From Nannocystis exedens (GTDB lineage: Bacteria > Myxococcota_A > Polyangia > Nannocystales > Nannocystaceae): 64,000 bases of DNA. Below, piece by piece: positions 8,205 through 16,233 of this stretch. The position numbers and the translations under genes are program-made. Every line of letters begins with the position of its first letter. The stretch's first letter is position 1. The notes under the pieces were generated by a model that was given only the letters and a program-made list of their open reading frames with translations, had not been told where the DNA came from and made no database searches. The DNA lies in the NCBI RefSeq assembly GCF_002343915.1, contig NZ_NETK01000002.1, positions 124,001-188,000 of the forward strand, written 5' to 3'.

Positions 8205-9938
8205 ATGACTTCCCTTGTCCGTCGTTCCTTGGTGTTTGCGCCCCTGTTGCTCGCCGCCTGCGGAGACGACGACCGCGAGAGCGCGACCGCCGGGGCGATG
8301 ACGATGACGGGCCCGACGGTGACGGCGACGACGCCGGGCACCACCGCGGAGAACCCGACCACGGGCAGCGGCACGGAGGCGCCGACCACCGGCGGCAGCG
8401 AGTCCGGCAGCTCGACGACCGAGGCGGAGATGACGACCGAGAGCACCGGCGGGATCAAGTTCGACCTCGGCACCAACGACCTCGGCGAGACCAGCGGCGG
8501 CCCGCCCGGCAACGTCTGCAAGGTGCAGGACGACATGGACGCGATCGGCGACTGCGAGATGGAGGCGGCGCCGGACAGCTTCGCGCCGGCGCTGCAGTGG
8601 TCGTTCGGCGCCAACCTGCAGTCGATGGTGACGCCGCTGGTCGGCAACTTCACCGACGACAACGCCGACGGCGAGATCGATCTGTGCGACGTTCCGGACG
8701 TGCTGTTCGTCGCCGGCCCGACGATCGGCTACGGCCAGATCTGCGAGCTGTTCGTGCTCGACGGCGCGACCGGGACCCAGCACTACGCGATCCCGACCAG
8801 CGAGAGCCTGTCGTGCTTCGCCACGCCGGCCTTCGCCGACATCGACAACGACGGCCTGCCGGAGATCGTGGCGATCTGGAACCACGGCGGCACGTACCGC
8901 CTCAAGGCGTTCGAGCACGACGGCACGCTCAAGTGGGCCAATTCGACCGACGGCGGCCAGTACGACCAGTTCTACCGCGAGACCGGCGCGGTCGCGATCC
9001 ACGACCTCGACGCCGACGGCGACGCCGAGATCGTCTTCAACCACGAGGTCTACGACCACAACGGCGTGCTGCTGTGGGCGCAGACCAACCCGCAGCCGGG
9101 CGAGCTCGAGGCGAGCGTCGGCGCCGACCTCGACGGGGACGGCAAGATGGAGGTGGTGACCGGCCACTCGGCGTATCGCCACGACGGCACGGTGTACTGG
9201 GAGAAGTACCCGCAGGTGACGGCGCAGTCGATCCCGCAGATCGCCAACCTCGACGACGACCCGTTCCCGGAGGTGTTCGTCACCTCCGGCCAGGGGCTGT
9301 GGATGCTCGAGCACGACGGCACGGTGAAGTGGGGCCCGGCGACGCCGACCGGGGTGCAGCCCGCGGGCTACCTGACGTGGATGCGGCCCGGCACGGTGCA
9401 CGACTTCGACGGCGACAGCCAGCCGGAGTACGCGTCGTCGTCGCGCGACTACTACGCGGTCTACGAGGGCAACCCCGCGACGGTGCTGTGGCAGTCGCAG
9501 GTGGTCGACGGCTCGGGCGCGGCCGGCGGCACGGCGTTCGACTTCCTCGGCGACGGCGTGGCCGAGGCGATGTACGCCGACGAGCAGAACTTCCGCATCT
9601 ACGACGGCGTCACCGGGGCGGTCGTGCTGACGCAGGCGCGCGTCAGCTACACGTTGAGCGAGTACCCGATCGTGGCCGACGTCGACAACGACGGCTCGGC
9701 GGAGATCCTGGTGGTGTCGCTGTCGGGGCAGCCGGCCCTGCAGGTGCTGCGCGACGCCGAGGACCGGTGGATCCAGGCGCGCCGGATCTGGAACCAGCAC
9801 GCCTACTACGTCACCAACGTGCGCGAGGACAGCACGCTGCCGACCAAGCCGGTCGACAACTGGAAGATCTTCAACACCTACCGGACCAACGCCCAGATCG
9901 AGGGCGGCGGGCTGTGCATGCCCAACCCGCCGGGTTGA
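8205..9938 (+). CDS. FG-GAP/VCBS-repeat surface lipoprotein (paralogue 1)
   Basis: The ATG at 8205 gives 577 residues with signal peptide, lipobox LLAAC (Cys19) and a Thr/Gly-rich spacer to about residue 85. The rest has repeated calcium-binding-like motifs such as DIDNDGLPEIV, DLDADGDAEIVF, DLDGDGKMEVV and DVDNDGSAEIL. These are signatures of FG-GAP/VCBS beta-propeller blades, as in integrin alpha-like bacterial proteins. It should be surface-anchored and may mediate adhesion; that is inference. The C-terminal segment with RTNAQIEGG and CMPNPPG is nearly the same as the end of the minus-strand gene at 16995-18671, so the two are paralogues. Confidence 0.88.
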   Translation: MTSLVRRSLVFAPLLLAACGDDDRESATAGAMTMTGPTVTATTPGTTAENPTTGSGTEAPTTGGSESGSSTTEAEMTTESTGGIKFDLGTNDLGETSGGPPGNVCKVQDDMDAIGDCEMEAAPDSFAPALQWSFGANLQSMVTPLVGNFTDDNADGEIDLCDVPDVLFVAGPTIGYGQICELFVLDGATGTQHYAIPTSESLSCFATPAFADIDNDGLPEIVAIWNHGGTYRLKAFEHDGTLKWANSTDGGQYDQFYRETGAVAIHDLDADGDAEIVFNHEVYDHNGVLLWAQTNPQPGELEASVGADLDGDGKMEVVTGHSAYRHDGTVYWEKYPQVTAQSIPQIANLDDDPFPEVFVTSGQGLWMLEHDGTVKWGPATPTGVQPAGYLTWMRPGTVHDFDGDSQPEYASSSRDYYAVYEGNPATVLWQSQVVDGSGAAGGTAFDFLGDGVAEAMYADEQNFRIYDGVTGAVVLTQARVSYTLSEYPIVADVDNDGSAEILVVSLSGQPALQVLRDAEDRWIQARRIWNQHAYYVTNVREDSTLPTKPVDNWKIFNTYRTNAQIEGGGLCMPNPPG

Positions 9939-9953
9939 TCACGGCGCGAACGA

Positions 9954-9981
9954 CATGTCGCCCAGGACATGTCCGGGGCCC
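9954..9981. repeat. Two-unit 14-bp array
   Basis: Two units, at 9954 (CATGTCGCCCAGGA) and 9968 (CATGTCC core), lie 15 bp after the stop of the FG-GAP lipoprotein and ahead of the next same-strand gene. The position fits an element at a transcript 3' end. Confidence 0.75.
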
Positions 9982-10089
9982 GGCAGCGGGCGCGCGGGGA
10001 CGCGCAGGTCGACAATTTTCGGCGTGCGCTCACGGATTTCGATTCGGCCGGGAAACCATGAACAGCGGCCAGTACGGCCGAATTTAATC

Positions 10090-11001
10090 ATGACTTTCCA
10101 GACCATCCGTATCCCCCACCTTCTCGCGTTTTCTCTCTCCTTCGCGCCGGGCGCCGCGTGCTCGCTCCAGAAGGCCGACCTGGGCGCGTACTCGGGCACC
10201 GAGTCGACCGACACGAGCAGCGGTTCAGCCGCCGAGACGAGCACGTCGGGCGACGTGATCACGGGCGAGTCGCCCCGGCAGACGACCTCCACCGAGGCGC
10301 TCACCAGCCACGGGGCGGAGACCTTCACCTCGACCGGTACGCCGTGGCCAGGTTGCATCGGGCCCGAGGAGGGGACCGCGGTGGCCGTCGAGGTGAGCGC
10401 GCCGACGTTGATCGACCCCGAGGCGTACCCGATCGAGTTCGACGTCCGCTGCAGCGTGCAGGGGATCGCCGGCGGGGCGATCGCGCTGCAATGCACGGAC
10501 GACGCCGAGGGCATCCACGCCGTGACGCTGACCCTGACGACGGAGGCGCCGCACACCGGCCTCCTCGGCGGCGAGACCGACGTGCGCCTCCGCTACCGCG
10601 AGACCGATTCGCAGGAGTTCGGGCTCGACATCCGCACCCACGTGGCGCTCCACGCGGTCGACGACGGCGCGCTGTTGCTGTTCTACACGCTCGGCTACCA
10701 CGTGTTCGCCGAGGACTTCGAGGCGTTCTGGGCGCCGATGCACTTCGTCGACGGCGACCTGGGCTTCTGCCCGGCGCAGCCCGACGAGCAGTGCGGCACC
10801 ACCGAGCGGACCACGGTGTACGTCCACGACGGTGTGGACCAGGTCACCGTGTACGACGGCAACCTCGAGACGTTCCCGGCGTCGAGCATGTACGTCTACG
10901 CCGAGAGCGCCCGCGATACCGTCCAGACGAACGTCGAGGACTGCCACGACGTGGTGTACGGCCGCTGGGTCGAGCTGCTGGCGCTCAAGGCCGACCTCTG
11001 A
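10090..11001 (+). CDS. Lipoprotein of unknown function with Ser/Thr-rich spacer
   Basis: The ATG at 10090 (MTFQTIRI) gives 303 residues with a hydrophobic signal and probable lipobox PGAAC (Cys about 20). Residues 30-85 are a Ser/Thr/Glu-rich spacer. The remaining 210 residues look like a beta-rich secreted domain with five or more Cys (for example GFCPAQPDEQCG), suggesting disulphides. I do not recognise a family. It lies 151 bp downstream of the FG-GAP lipoprotein on the same strand, separated by a two-unit repeat. AT-rich sequence at 10012-10090, unusual here, could contain its promoter. Confidence 0.72.
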   Translation: MTFQTIRIPHLLAFSLSFAPGAACSLQKADLGAYSGTESTDTSSGSAAETSTSGDVITGESPRQTTSTEALTSHGAETFTSTGTPWPGCIGPEEGTAVAVEVSAPTLIDPEAYPIEFDVRCSVQGIAGGAIALQCTDDAEGIHAVTLTLTTEAPHTGLLGGETDVRLRYRETDSQEFGLDIRTHVALHAVDDGALLLFYTLGYHVFAEDFEAFWAPMHFVDGDLGFCPAQPDEQCGTTERTTVYVHDGVDQVTVYDGNLETFPASSMYVYAESARDTVQTNVEDCHDVVYGRWVELLALKADL

Positions 11002-11037
11002 CCTCGCACGGAGGCCGGCCCGACGGCGGCGAGCGAT

Positions 11038-11306
11038 CACCAGCGGCCGACCTCGGGCGAGCCGCGCCAGTTGCTCGACGAAGGTCCAGATGGCGCGCAT
11101 GGGCAGGACGCGGCCGAACTCGCCGGCGACGACGCGCTCGCGCAGGGCCCGGAGGCCGGGGTGGAAGCGCGCGGCGAAGGCCCGCGCGCGCTCCCCGTCG
11201 CGCGAGCACACGCTCCACAGCGCCGCGCCGCGGGCCTTCGCCAGCGCCGGCGCGAGGCGGCGGTCGGCGATCGATCCGGGGCCGACGACTCCGACGTGCA
11301 GCACCG
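11038..11306 (-). pseudogene. Remnant of a Gfo/Idh/MocA-type oxidoreductase
   Basis: The minus strand encodes a Rossmann-type start, VLHVGVVGPGSIADR, then LAPALAKARGA, WSVCSRD and AFAARFHP. This matches the NAD(P)-binding N-terminus of Gfo/Idh/MocA oxidoreductases. It jumps directly to AGEFGRVLPMRAIW, a segment normally about 90 residues further on, then degenerates. There is no start codon or closing stop in proper position and most of the C-terminal domain is missing. I read this as a gene decayed by internal deletion. Family assignment is from these short motifs. Confidence 0.6.
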
Positions 11307-11587
11307 CTCGACGGCAGCGCGCGCGCCGACGGGCGAGCTCGCGCCGCCCTGAGCGGTCCGATCGGACATGTCTGAAAAGACATGACCTTGATTTGCGGAG
11401 ATCGAGCCCGGAGCCGGCGCCGGGGCGGCCTGCGGCGATCTCCGCCATCCGCGCCGATGCGACCAATCCCACGCGCCCGCCCGGGCAGGCCTCTACGGGC
11501 GTTTCCAGGCGCAGGCGGGGCTCGCGCGACTAGGCACTTCGTGACGCTTCCGTCACCATCCCGCCACGCATCCGTGATGCGCACCGT
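11307..11587. other. Gene-free region upstream of the porin
   Basis: It contains a 14-bp array (11353-11394) and, just before the porin start, sequence less GC-rich than its surroundings (11538-11587). I see no supported gene. The porin promoter probably lies here, but I cannot name -35/-10 elements with confidence. Confidence 0.4.
11353..11394. repeat. Three-unit 14-bp array
   Basis: Units start at 11353 (GCGGTCCGATCGGA), 11367 (CATGTCTGAAAAGA) and 11381 (CATGACC). Spacing is exactly 14 bp. The array lies next to the decayed oxidoreductase fragment, perhaps marking what was a gene boundary. Confidence 0.75.
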
Positions 11588-13027
11588 ATGCCGCTGCCGC
11601 TCGCGATCGCCCTCTCCTGGCCGCTGATGATGCAGGCGGCGCCGACCTCACGGCTGCTCGTCGACGCGCCCGACGCGGTGCCGACGCCGCAGCGGCCCGC
11701 GAGCGCCGCCGCGCCGGTCGCCCAGGCGCCGGGGCCGGTCGACGCCGAGCCGGCGACCGAGGGGACGGAGGGAGCGGAGAAGGGCGAGGGGCCGGCGCCG
11801 ATCGACGCCGAGCCGGAGACCGAGGCGCCGCCGGCGAAGCTCGACCGCAAGGCGGACGCGAAGGTGCAGAAGTTCAAGTTCAAGCCGGGCCGCGGCTTCG
11901 AGCTGGCGACGAAGGACGGCAACTACGTGCTGGCGATCCGGGCGCGCCTGCAGATGCGCTACGACCTCGAGCACCCGAACACGCCGGGCGAAGAGATCGA
12001 TCACGTGCTGCAGATCCGGCGCGCGCGCGTGGTGTTCGCCGGCAACGTGTTCGGCAAGCACAACCGCTACTACATCCAGCTCGGCTTCTCGCCGCGCGAC
12101 ATGCTGGGCGGGCTGCCCGACGACTCGCCGGGCATCCGCTACAACCCGGTCCGCGACGCCCGCGTCGAGTTCACCTACCTGCGCGACGCCACGGTCTGGC
12201 TCGGCCAGATGAAGGTGCCGTTCAGCCGTCAGCGCGTGATCTCGTCGGGCAACCAGCAGTTCGTCGACCGCTCGAGCGTGAACGAGGAGTTCAACCTCGA
12301 CCGCGACATCGGCCTGGTGCTGCGCTCCGACGACATCGGCGGGATCGGCCGCCTCAAGTACGCGCTCGGCGTGTTCATGGGCGACGGCCGCAACGCCTAC
12401 GCGCTGACGAACACCGGGGCGCTGTACGTCGGCCGCGTGACCGTGATGCCGCTCGGCAAGTTCGAGGACGACTCGGAGGCCGACCTCGATCGGATCAAGA
12501 AGCCGGGGCTGTCGCTGGGCGGCGCCTACGCGTACCACGACGACGCGCCCGGCGAGCGCGGCGTCCACGGGCCGCGGCCGGCCGACGGCGGGACGACCGA
12601 CATCCACCACGCGACCGCGGACCTGATGTTCAAGTGGCGCGGGCTGTCGATCGAGTCGGCGTTCCACTACCGCAAGGCCCGCCGCCGCAACCCGGGCGGC
12701 GCGGTCGACGAGATGGGCCTGCCGGTGCCCGTGGCGCTCGCGCGCGACGGCGTCGGCTGGTTCGGCCAGGTCGGCTACCTGATCCCGCCGGCCGACGTCG
12801 AGTTCGTGACCCGCTACAGCTTCGTCCGCAACATCTTCGGCGACAGGAGCTCGATGATCGACCGCGACGAGCTCGGCGGCGGCGTCAACTACTACATCGC
12901 CGAGCACAACTTCAAGATCTCGTTCGACTACTTCCGTGTGTGGGACGGGCTGCTCGGGCCGACCGTGCGCGAGGCGATGGCGAACGGCATCGACCGGTTC
13001 CGCCTGCAGGTCCAGCTGGCGTTCTGA
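11588..13027 (+). CDS. OprP/OprO-like (Porin_O_P) outer-membrane porin
   Basis: The 479-residue product has a short hydrophobic signal, an Ala/Pro/Glu-rich stretch to about residue 85, then a beta-barrel. Features of the phosphate-selective porin O/P family include FELATKDGNYVLAIRARLQMR, a QIRRARVVFAGNVFGKHNRYYIQ region, VWLGQMKVPFSRQ and an NxxFVDRS motif. The C-terminus is QVQLAF, ending in Phe as outer-membrane barrels do. It probably forms an anion-permeable outer-membrane channel. No pst or pho genes are adjacent, so phosphate specificity is not supported by context. The stop codon forms the first bases of a 14-bp repeat unit. Confidence 0.87.
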   Translation: MPLPLAIALSWPLMMQAAPTSRLLVDAPDAVPTPQRPASAAAPVAQAPGPVDAEPATEGTEGAEKGEGPAPIDAEPETEAPPAKLDRKADAKVQKFKFKPGRGFELATKDGNYVLAIRARLQMRYDLEHPNTPGEEIDHVLQIRRARVVFAGNVFGKHNRYYIQLGFSPRDMLGGLPDDSPGIRYNPVRDARVEFTYLRDATVWLGQMKVPFSRQRVISSGNQQFVDRSSVNEEFNLDRDIGLVLRSDDIGGIGRLKYALGVFMGDGRNAYALTNTGALYVGRVTVMPLGKFEDDSEADLDRIKKPGLSLGGAYAYHDDAPGERGVHGPRPADGGTTDIHHATADLMFKWRGLSIESAFHYRKARRRNPGGAVDEMGLPVPVALARDGVGWFGQVGYLIPPADVEFVTRYSFVRNIFGDRSSMIDRDELGGGVNYYIAEHNFKISFDYFRVWDGLLGPTVREAMANGIDRFRLQVQLAF

Positions 13028-13080
13028 GTCCTTCAGGACATGTCGAATAGGGCATGTCCTGAAAGCCAGCGGCAATTACT
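13025..13080. repeat. 14-bp array joining two convergent stop codons
   Basis: Four units at 13025, 13039, 13053 and 13067 occupy the whole 48-bp gap between the porin and the convergent lipoprotein gene. The first unit contains the porin TGA and the last runs into the minus-strand stop at 13076-13078. Spacing is exactly 14 bp. Confidence 0.88.
13032..13063. terminator. Candidate bidirectional terminator hairpin within the 14-bp array
   Basis: TTCAGGACATG (13032-13042) pairs perfectly with CATGTCCTGAA (13053-13063), an 11-bp stem extended by a G-C and a G-U pair over a short loop. It lies between convergent stops. There is no T-tract on either side, so a classical Rho-independent terminator is not proven. 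Confidence 0.5.
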
Positions 13081-13780
13081 TGCAGTAGTCGTCCTGGTGG
13101 ACGACGCCGTCGACCACGATCTCGGTGCCGGGGCGGATGACGAACTCGCTGAGGCCGACCTCGGAGTCGGCGTCGGCGTCCCAGTCGTAGGTGTAGCCGA
13201 GCTGGGTCCACGGGTAGCCGGGGTCGTCGCCGTACGAGGCCGCGCGAAGGTCTTCGATCCACATCTTGTGCTCCGGCTCGACGTCGGGGCGGAAGTCGAG
13301 CTGCGCCACCGAGTCGTCGATCTCGGGATCCGGGCTCGGCCGGAACATGCCGTCCAGCGGCACCCACATGGTCACGAGCCGGTCCTTGCCGTTGTCGGGC
13401 GGGAGCCCCATGAGCCGCTCGAGGCGGGCCGTCAGGTCGGCGCCCTGCAGGCCGGTGGCGGTGCAGAAGTCCTTGAGCGAGGGGACCGGGGTGACCCACA
13501 CCTCGACGGCGAGCGGCATGGCCGTGCCCTCCTTGCCGTCGTAGCCGTTGTACGAGGTCCAGGTGACCATGAGGACCCGATCCTCGGCGTCGAACATGAG
13601 GTCGGGGTTGTCGACGGTGAGGGCGACGAGGTCGTCCGCGACCTCGTCGGCCTCCGGATCCGAGGCGTCCTCGACGGCGGCCCGGTACAGCTCCGCCGGC
13701 GTGGCTTCGGGCTCGGGCTCGGTACAGGCGACGCCAGGGACCGCGAACGTGAACAAAAGGACAGGACGTAGCAGCGACAT
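13076..13780 (-). CDS. Lipoprotein of unknown function
   Basis: The ATG at 13780 gives 234 residues with signal MSLLRPVLLFTFAVPGVAC and the lipidated Cys at 19, then Glu/Pro-rich sequence. The mature part has many Trp, Tyr and Asp residues (MWIEDLRAAS, WTQLGYTYDWDAD) and a C-terminal Cys-Lys. I do not recognise the family. An alternative ATG 12 codons upstream would put Arg-rich sequence before the signal and is less likely. The gene converges on the porin gene across a repeat array. Confidence 0.75.
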   Translation of the reverse strand: MSLLRPVLLFTFAVPGVACTEPEPEATPAELYRAAVEDASDPEADEVADDLVALTVDNPDLMFDAEDRVLMVTWTSYNGYDGKEGTAMPLAVEVWVTPVPSLKDFCTATGLQGADLTARLERLMGLPPDNGKDRLVTMWVPLDGMFRPSPDPEIDDSVAQLDFRPDVEPEHKMWIEDLRAASYGDDPGYPWTQLGYTYDWDADADSEVGLSEFVIRPGTEIVVDGVVHQDDYCK

Positions 13781-13957
13781 GCGCGGAGGGTACACGCGCC
13801 GCCGACGGCCGTTCAATCACGGGCCTCGCCTGCAAACTCGCGGCTGGGCGCCCAGCGGGCGCACCTGGGCGCCCAAACACGCAGCCGCGTGCGTCGACAC
13901 GCCGGCGCGGCGCACATCCGACCGCGATCGACGAACTGCACGACGCGCGAGGCGGAA

Positions 13958-13985
13958 GATGTCCGATCGGACAGATCGAGGCCGC
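13958..13985. repeat. Two-unit 14-bp element
   Basis: GATGTCCGATCGGA (13958) is followed by CAGATCGAGGCCGC (13972), immediately before the stop of the minus-strand thioredoxin gene (13988). This is again the 3' side of a gene. Confidence 0.65.
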
Positions 13986-13987
13986 GC

Positions 13988-14401
13988 TCAGTGCTCGTGG
14001 TCGTGGCCGTGATCGTGGTCGCAACGACCCTCGGCGTGGGCCTTCTCGTGCTCCTCGATCTGGCGCCGGACATCGTCCATGTCGAGGCCCTGGACCTCGC
14101 CGACGAGCTCGTCGAGGGCCTTGGCGGGCAGCATGCCGGCCTGGCGGAACAGCAGGATGCCCTGGCGGAACACCATGACGGTGGGGATCGAGCGGATGTC
14201 GAAGGCGGCGGCGAGCTCTTGCTGGGCCTCGGTGTCGAGCTTGCCCCACACGATGCCCTGGTGGCGCTCGGAGGCGGCCTCGTAGACGGGGGCGAAGGCG
14301 CGGCAAGGGCCGCACCAGCTGGCCCAGCAGTCGAGCACCACCGTCTCGTTGCCCTCGACGATGCTCTGGAAGTTGTCGCTGGTGATCTCGGTGGTGCTCA
14401 T
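13988..14401 (-). CDS. Thioredoxin with His/Asp-rich C-terminal tail
   Basis: The ATG at 14401 has GAGGAG nine bases upstream, the clearest ribosome site in this region. The 137-residue protein has the thioredoxin active site WCGPC (Cys30 and Cys33), cis-Pro region SIPTVMVF and the expected length up to about residue 105. It then adds a helical segment and a tail CDHDHGHDHEH with alternating His and Asp. Such tails bind divalent metals, so a metal-linked redox or metal-buffering function is possible (inference). It is cytosolic, with no signal peptide. The deformylase gene precedes it on the same strand, 96 bp away. Confidence 0.93.
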   Translation of the reverse strand: MSTTEITSDNFQSIVEGNETVVLDCWASWCGPCRAFAPVYEAASERHQGIVWGKLDTEAQQELAAAFDIRSIPTVMVFRQGILLFRQAGMLPAKALDELVGEVQGLDMDDVRRQIEEHEKAHAEGRCDHDHGHDHEH

Positions 14402-14497
14402 GTCGTTGCTCCTCGGTGCTTGCATAGCACCCGTCACGGGAGGTCTGTCATGGATCGACCCGACGCGCTCCCCCCGGAACTCGCGCGTGCAGGCGGC

Positions 14498-15181
14498 TCA
14501 GCGGGAGAATTCCGCGAGGATCTCGGCGATCGGCCGGCCGGCGTGGCGCGCCCGGGCCTGGTCGCCGGTGGAGAACGAGCGCGTCAGCATGCGGTCGACG
14601 TAGAGGGTGCCGTCGAGGTGGTCGACCTCGTGCTGCAAGATCCGCGCGGGCCATCCGCGCACCCGAAGGGTCTGCGGCTGGCCCCGTCGGTCGAGGCCGG
14701 TGACCTCGACCTCGGCGTGACGCTCGACCAGCGCGGTGTAGCCGTGGACGCTGAGGCAACCCTCGAAGAAGGTCCGGGTGTCGTCGCCGAGCGGCCGCAG
14801 CACCGGGTTGATGAACACATGCACCGGCAGCTCGACGCGCTCGCGCTCGCGCAGCTCGGCCGGCGTGAGTCGAGCCATCAGAGCGGCCCGGTCCTCGAGC
14901 ACGAGGATCCGCAGCGGGACGCCGAGCTGCGGCGCCGCCAGACCCACGCCCGGGGCCGCTCGCATGGTCGCGATCATGCGGTCGACGAGCTCCTGGATCT
15001 CGGGCGTGGGGATCCGCTCGACCGCGAGCTCGGCGGCGCGGCTGCGCAACACGGGGTCGCCGGCCTGGACGATGTCGGGGTGCGGCGCAGAGGGGGCGGG
15101 CGCGGACGGCGGCATGGGCTTCGAGACGGACGGAGCGCACGCGGCGCTGGCGAGCGCGAGCGCGAGGAGGCGAGGCGACAC
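14498..15181 (-). CDS. def: Peptide deformylase, apparently with a lipoprotein-type leader
   Basis: All three deformylase motifs are present: GVGLAAPQLG (residues 78-87), EGCLSV (Cys142) and QHEVDHLDG (His184, Glu185, His188). This predicts an active metal-dependent enzyme removing formyl from N-terminal Met. With the GTG at 15181, preceded by a GGAGG-like sequence, the protein starts MSPRLLALALASAAC and looks like a lipoprotein signal with Cys15, odd for a cytosolic enzyme. A GTG at 15196 is also in frame. An internal ATG at residue 23 would give a plain cytosolic enzyme of about 205 residues. The start is therefore uncertain; the enzyme identity is not. Confidence 0.88.
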   Translation of the reverse strand: MSPRLLALALASAACAPSVSKPMPPSAPAPSAPHPDIVQAGDPVLRSRAAELAVERIPTPEIQELVDRMIATMRAAPGVGLAAPQLGVPLRILVLEDRAALMARLTPAELRERERVELPVHVFINPVLRPLGDDTRTFFEGCLSVHGYTALVERHAEVEVTGLDRRGQPQTLRVRGWPARILQHEVDHLDGTLYVDRMLTRSFSTGDQARARHAGRPIAEILAEFSR

Positions 15182-15316
15182 GCCTCCGGCTAGCACGAAC
15201 GGCTGCGCGCAGGAAGCGGGCCGGCGCTGGCCGCGGGCCTCGCGGGGCTGCGGTCGCGGACGAGCCGCGGGCTCGTCGGGGCGACGCGCGGACGACTGGC
15301 CGCCTGGATGTTGGTG

Positions 15317-15344
15317 CATGTCTTCGAGGACATGTGAAGACGGC
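15317..15344. repeat. Two-unit 14-bp element in a divergent region
   Basis: CATGTCTTCGAGGA (15317) and CATGTGAAGACGGC (15331) lie between the divergent starts of def and the membrane protein at 15450. Copies between gene starts are rare in this window. Confidence 0.65.
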
Positions 15345-15449
15345 CCGCGGCGGCCGGGACGGGCGAGATCGGCGGACGGCGACGGCCGGGCGCGGCGGCG
15401 CCGGCACGAACCGCATGAAGACGGCGGCGAGATCGGGTAGATCGGGGAC

Positions 15450-15989
15450 ATGTCGAGGGTCTTCACCCGCGAGCGCTGCATCCCGTGGCTGTGCGCCCGG
15501 GTCCCGCTCGACGACGAGCCGCAGGAGGTCGCGCTGTCCGTCGACGAGCTGTGCGCCCGGATCCCGGGCCGCGCCGCCCGCGGCCTGCGGCTGTCGGGCG
15601 CGATCGGCCTCGTCGCCGCGGCAGTGGTGCTGCTGACGGCGCCGCGCCCGGCTCGCGCCGAGAGCTCGGCGGCGGGGTCGTCGGTCCGCTCGGTGGTCGG
15701 GTACACGCTCGGCGGCCTCGGCCTCGGCGCGCTGGCCGTGAGCCGTCGCCTGCACCGCACGTCGCCAGGCCTGGCGGTGCTGTGCGCCGGGCGCGACGCC
15801 GACCTCGGCCCGATGCGGCTGGCGGGGCTGGTCACGACGGCGCGCGCCCGGCTGTCCGAAACAGCATGGCCGAAAGGACATGTATGGTTGATCTCGGAGG
15901 GCCCGCTGTCGGCGGAGCGCAAGGCCCACGCGGCGGCGCTCGGGGTGCGCTGCTTCGTGGCGGTGAACGGGCGCATCACCGAGGTGTGA
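15450..15989 (+). CDS. Small membrane protein of unknown function
   Basis: The 179 residues include a cytosolic-looking N-terminus (about 1-46), a hydrophobic segment LSGAIGLVAAAVVLL (about 48-63) and a second one around GYTLGGLGLGALAV (about 87-101). The C-terminal soluble part has a GHVWLISEGPL and VRCFVAVNGRITEV pattern, alternating beta/alpha. That end vaguely recalls nuclease-like or Rossmann cores, but I cannot support a family. Two 14-bp repeat units (15851-15878) lie inside the coding sequence. Its 3' end, including the stop, is followed by three decayed tandem copies. Confidence 0.65.
   Translation: MSRVFTRERCIPWLCARVPLDDEPQEVALSVDELCARIPGRAARGLRLSGAIGLVAAAVVLLTAPRPARAESSAAGSSVRSVVGYTLGGLGLGALAVSRRLHRTSPGLAVLCAGRDADLGPMRLAGLVTTARARLSETAWPKGHVWLISEGPLSAERKAHAAALGVRCFVAVNGRITEV
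15851..15884. repeat. 14-bp units inside a coding sequence
   Basis: Units at 15851 (GCTGTCCGAAACAG), 15865 (CATGGCCGAAAGGA) and 15879 (CATGTA) keep 14-bp spacing and are translated in the soluble C-terminal part of the small membrane protein. Confidence 0.7.
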
Positions 15990-16132
15990 CGGTCGGGGTG
16001 TGCTGCTCGGCGGGCGGGCGCATCACCGAGGTGCGACCGTCGGGGCGCGCTGCGTGGGCGCATCGCCGAGATGGGACGGTCGGCGTGCGTCGCGTGGTGG
16101 CGGTGGGCGGGCGCATCACCGAGGTGTGACGG
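15940..16132 (+). repeat. Gene 3' end with stop codon, repeated four times in tandem
   Basis: The last 17 codons and stop of the upstream gene (15940-15992) are followed by degenerate copies at 15993-16039, 16040-16079 and 16080-16132. All share TCGGNGTGYG near the start and GGGCGCATCRCCGAG before the stop position. Only the first copy is in the gene; the others differ by indels and are no longer coding. This is an old tandem duplication of a 3' terminus. Confidence 0.8.
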
Positions 16133-16233
16133 CCGGCGCCCGTGGACGCGCCGCGGCGTGCGTCGGCCTCGGCTCACGGAGAGCGCGGGGACCCCGATGG
16201 CGCGGCGGCGCCGTCGGTCGATACTGCGGGCCG

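Noticed and set aside
13032..13063. Classical Rho-independent terminators at the array hairpins
   Set aside because: The stems are good, but no run of T follows on either strand. I kept it only as a candidate element and did not call the others.
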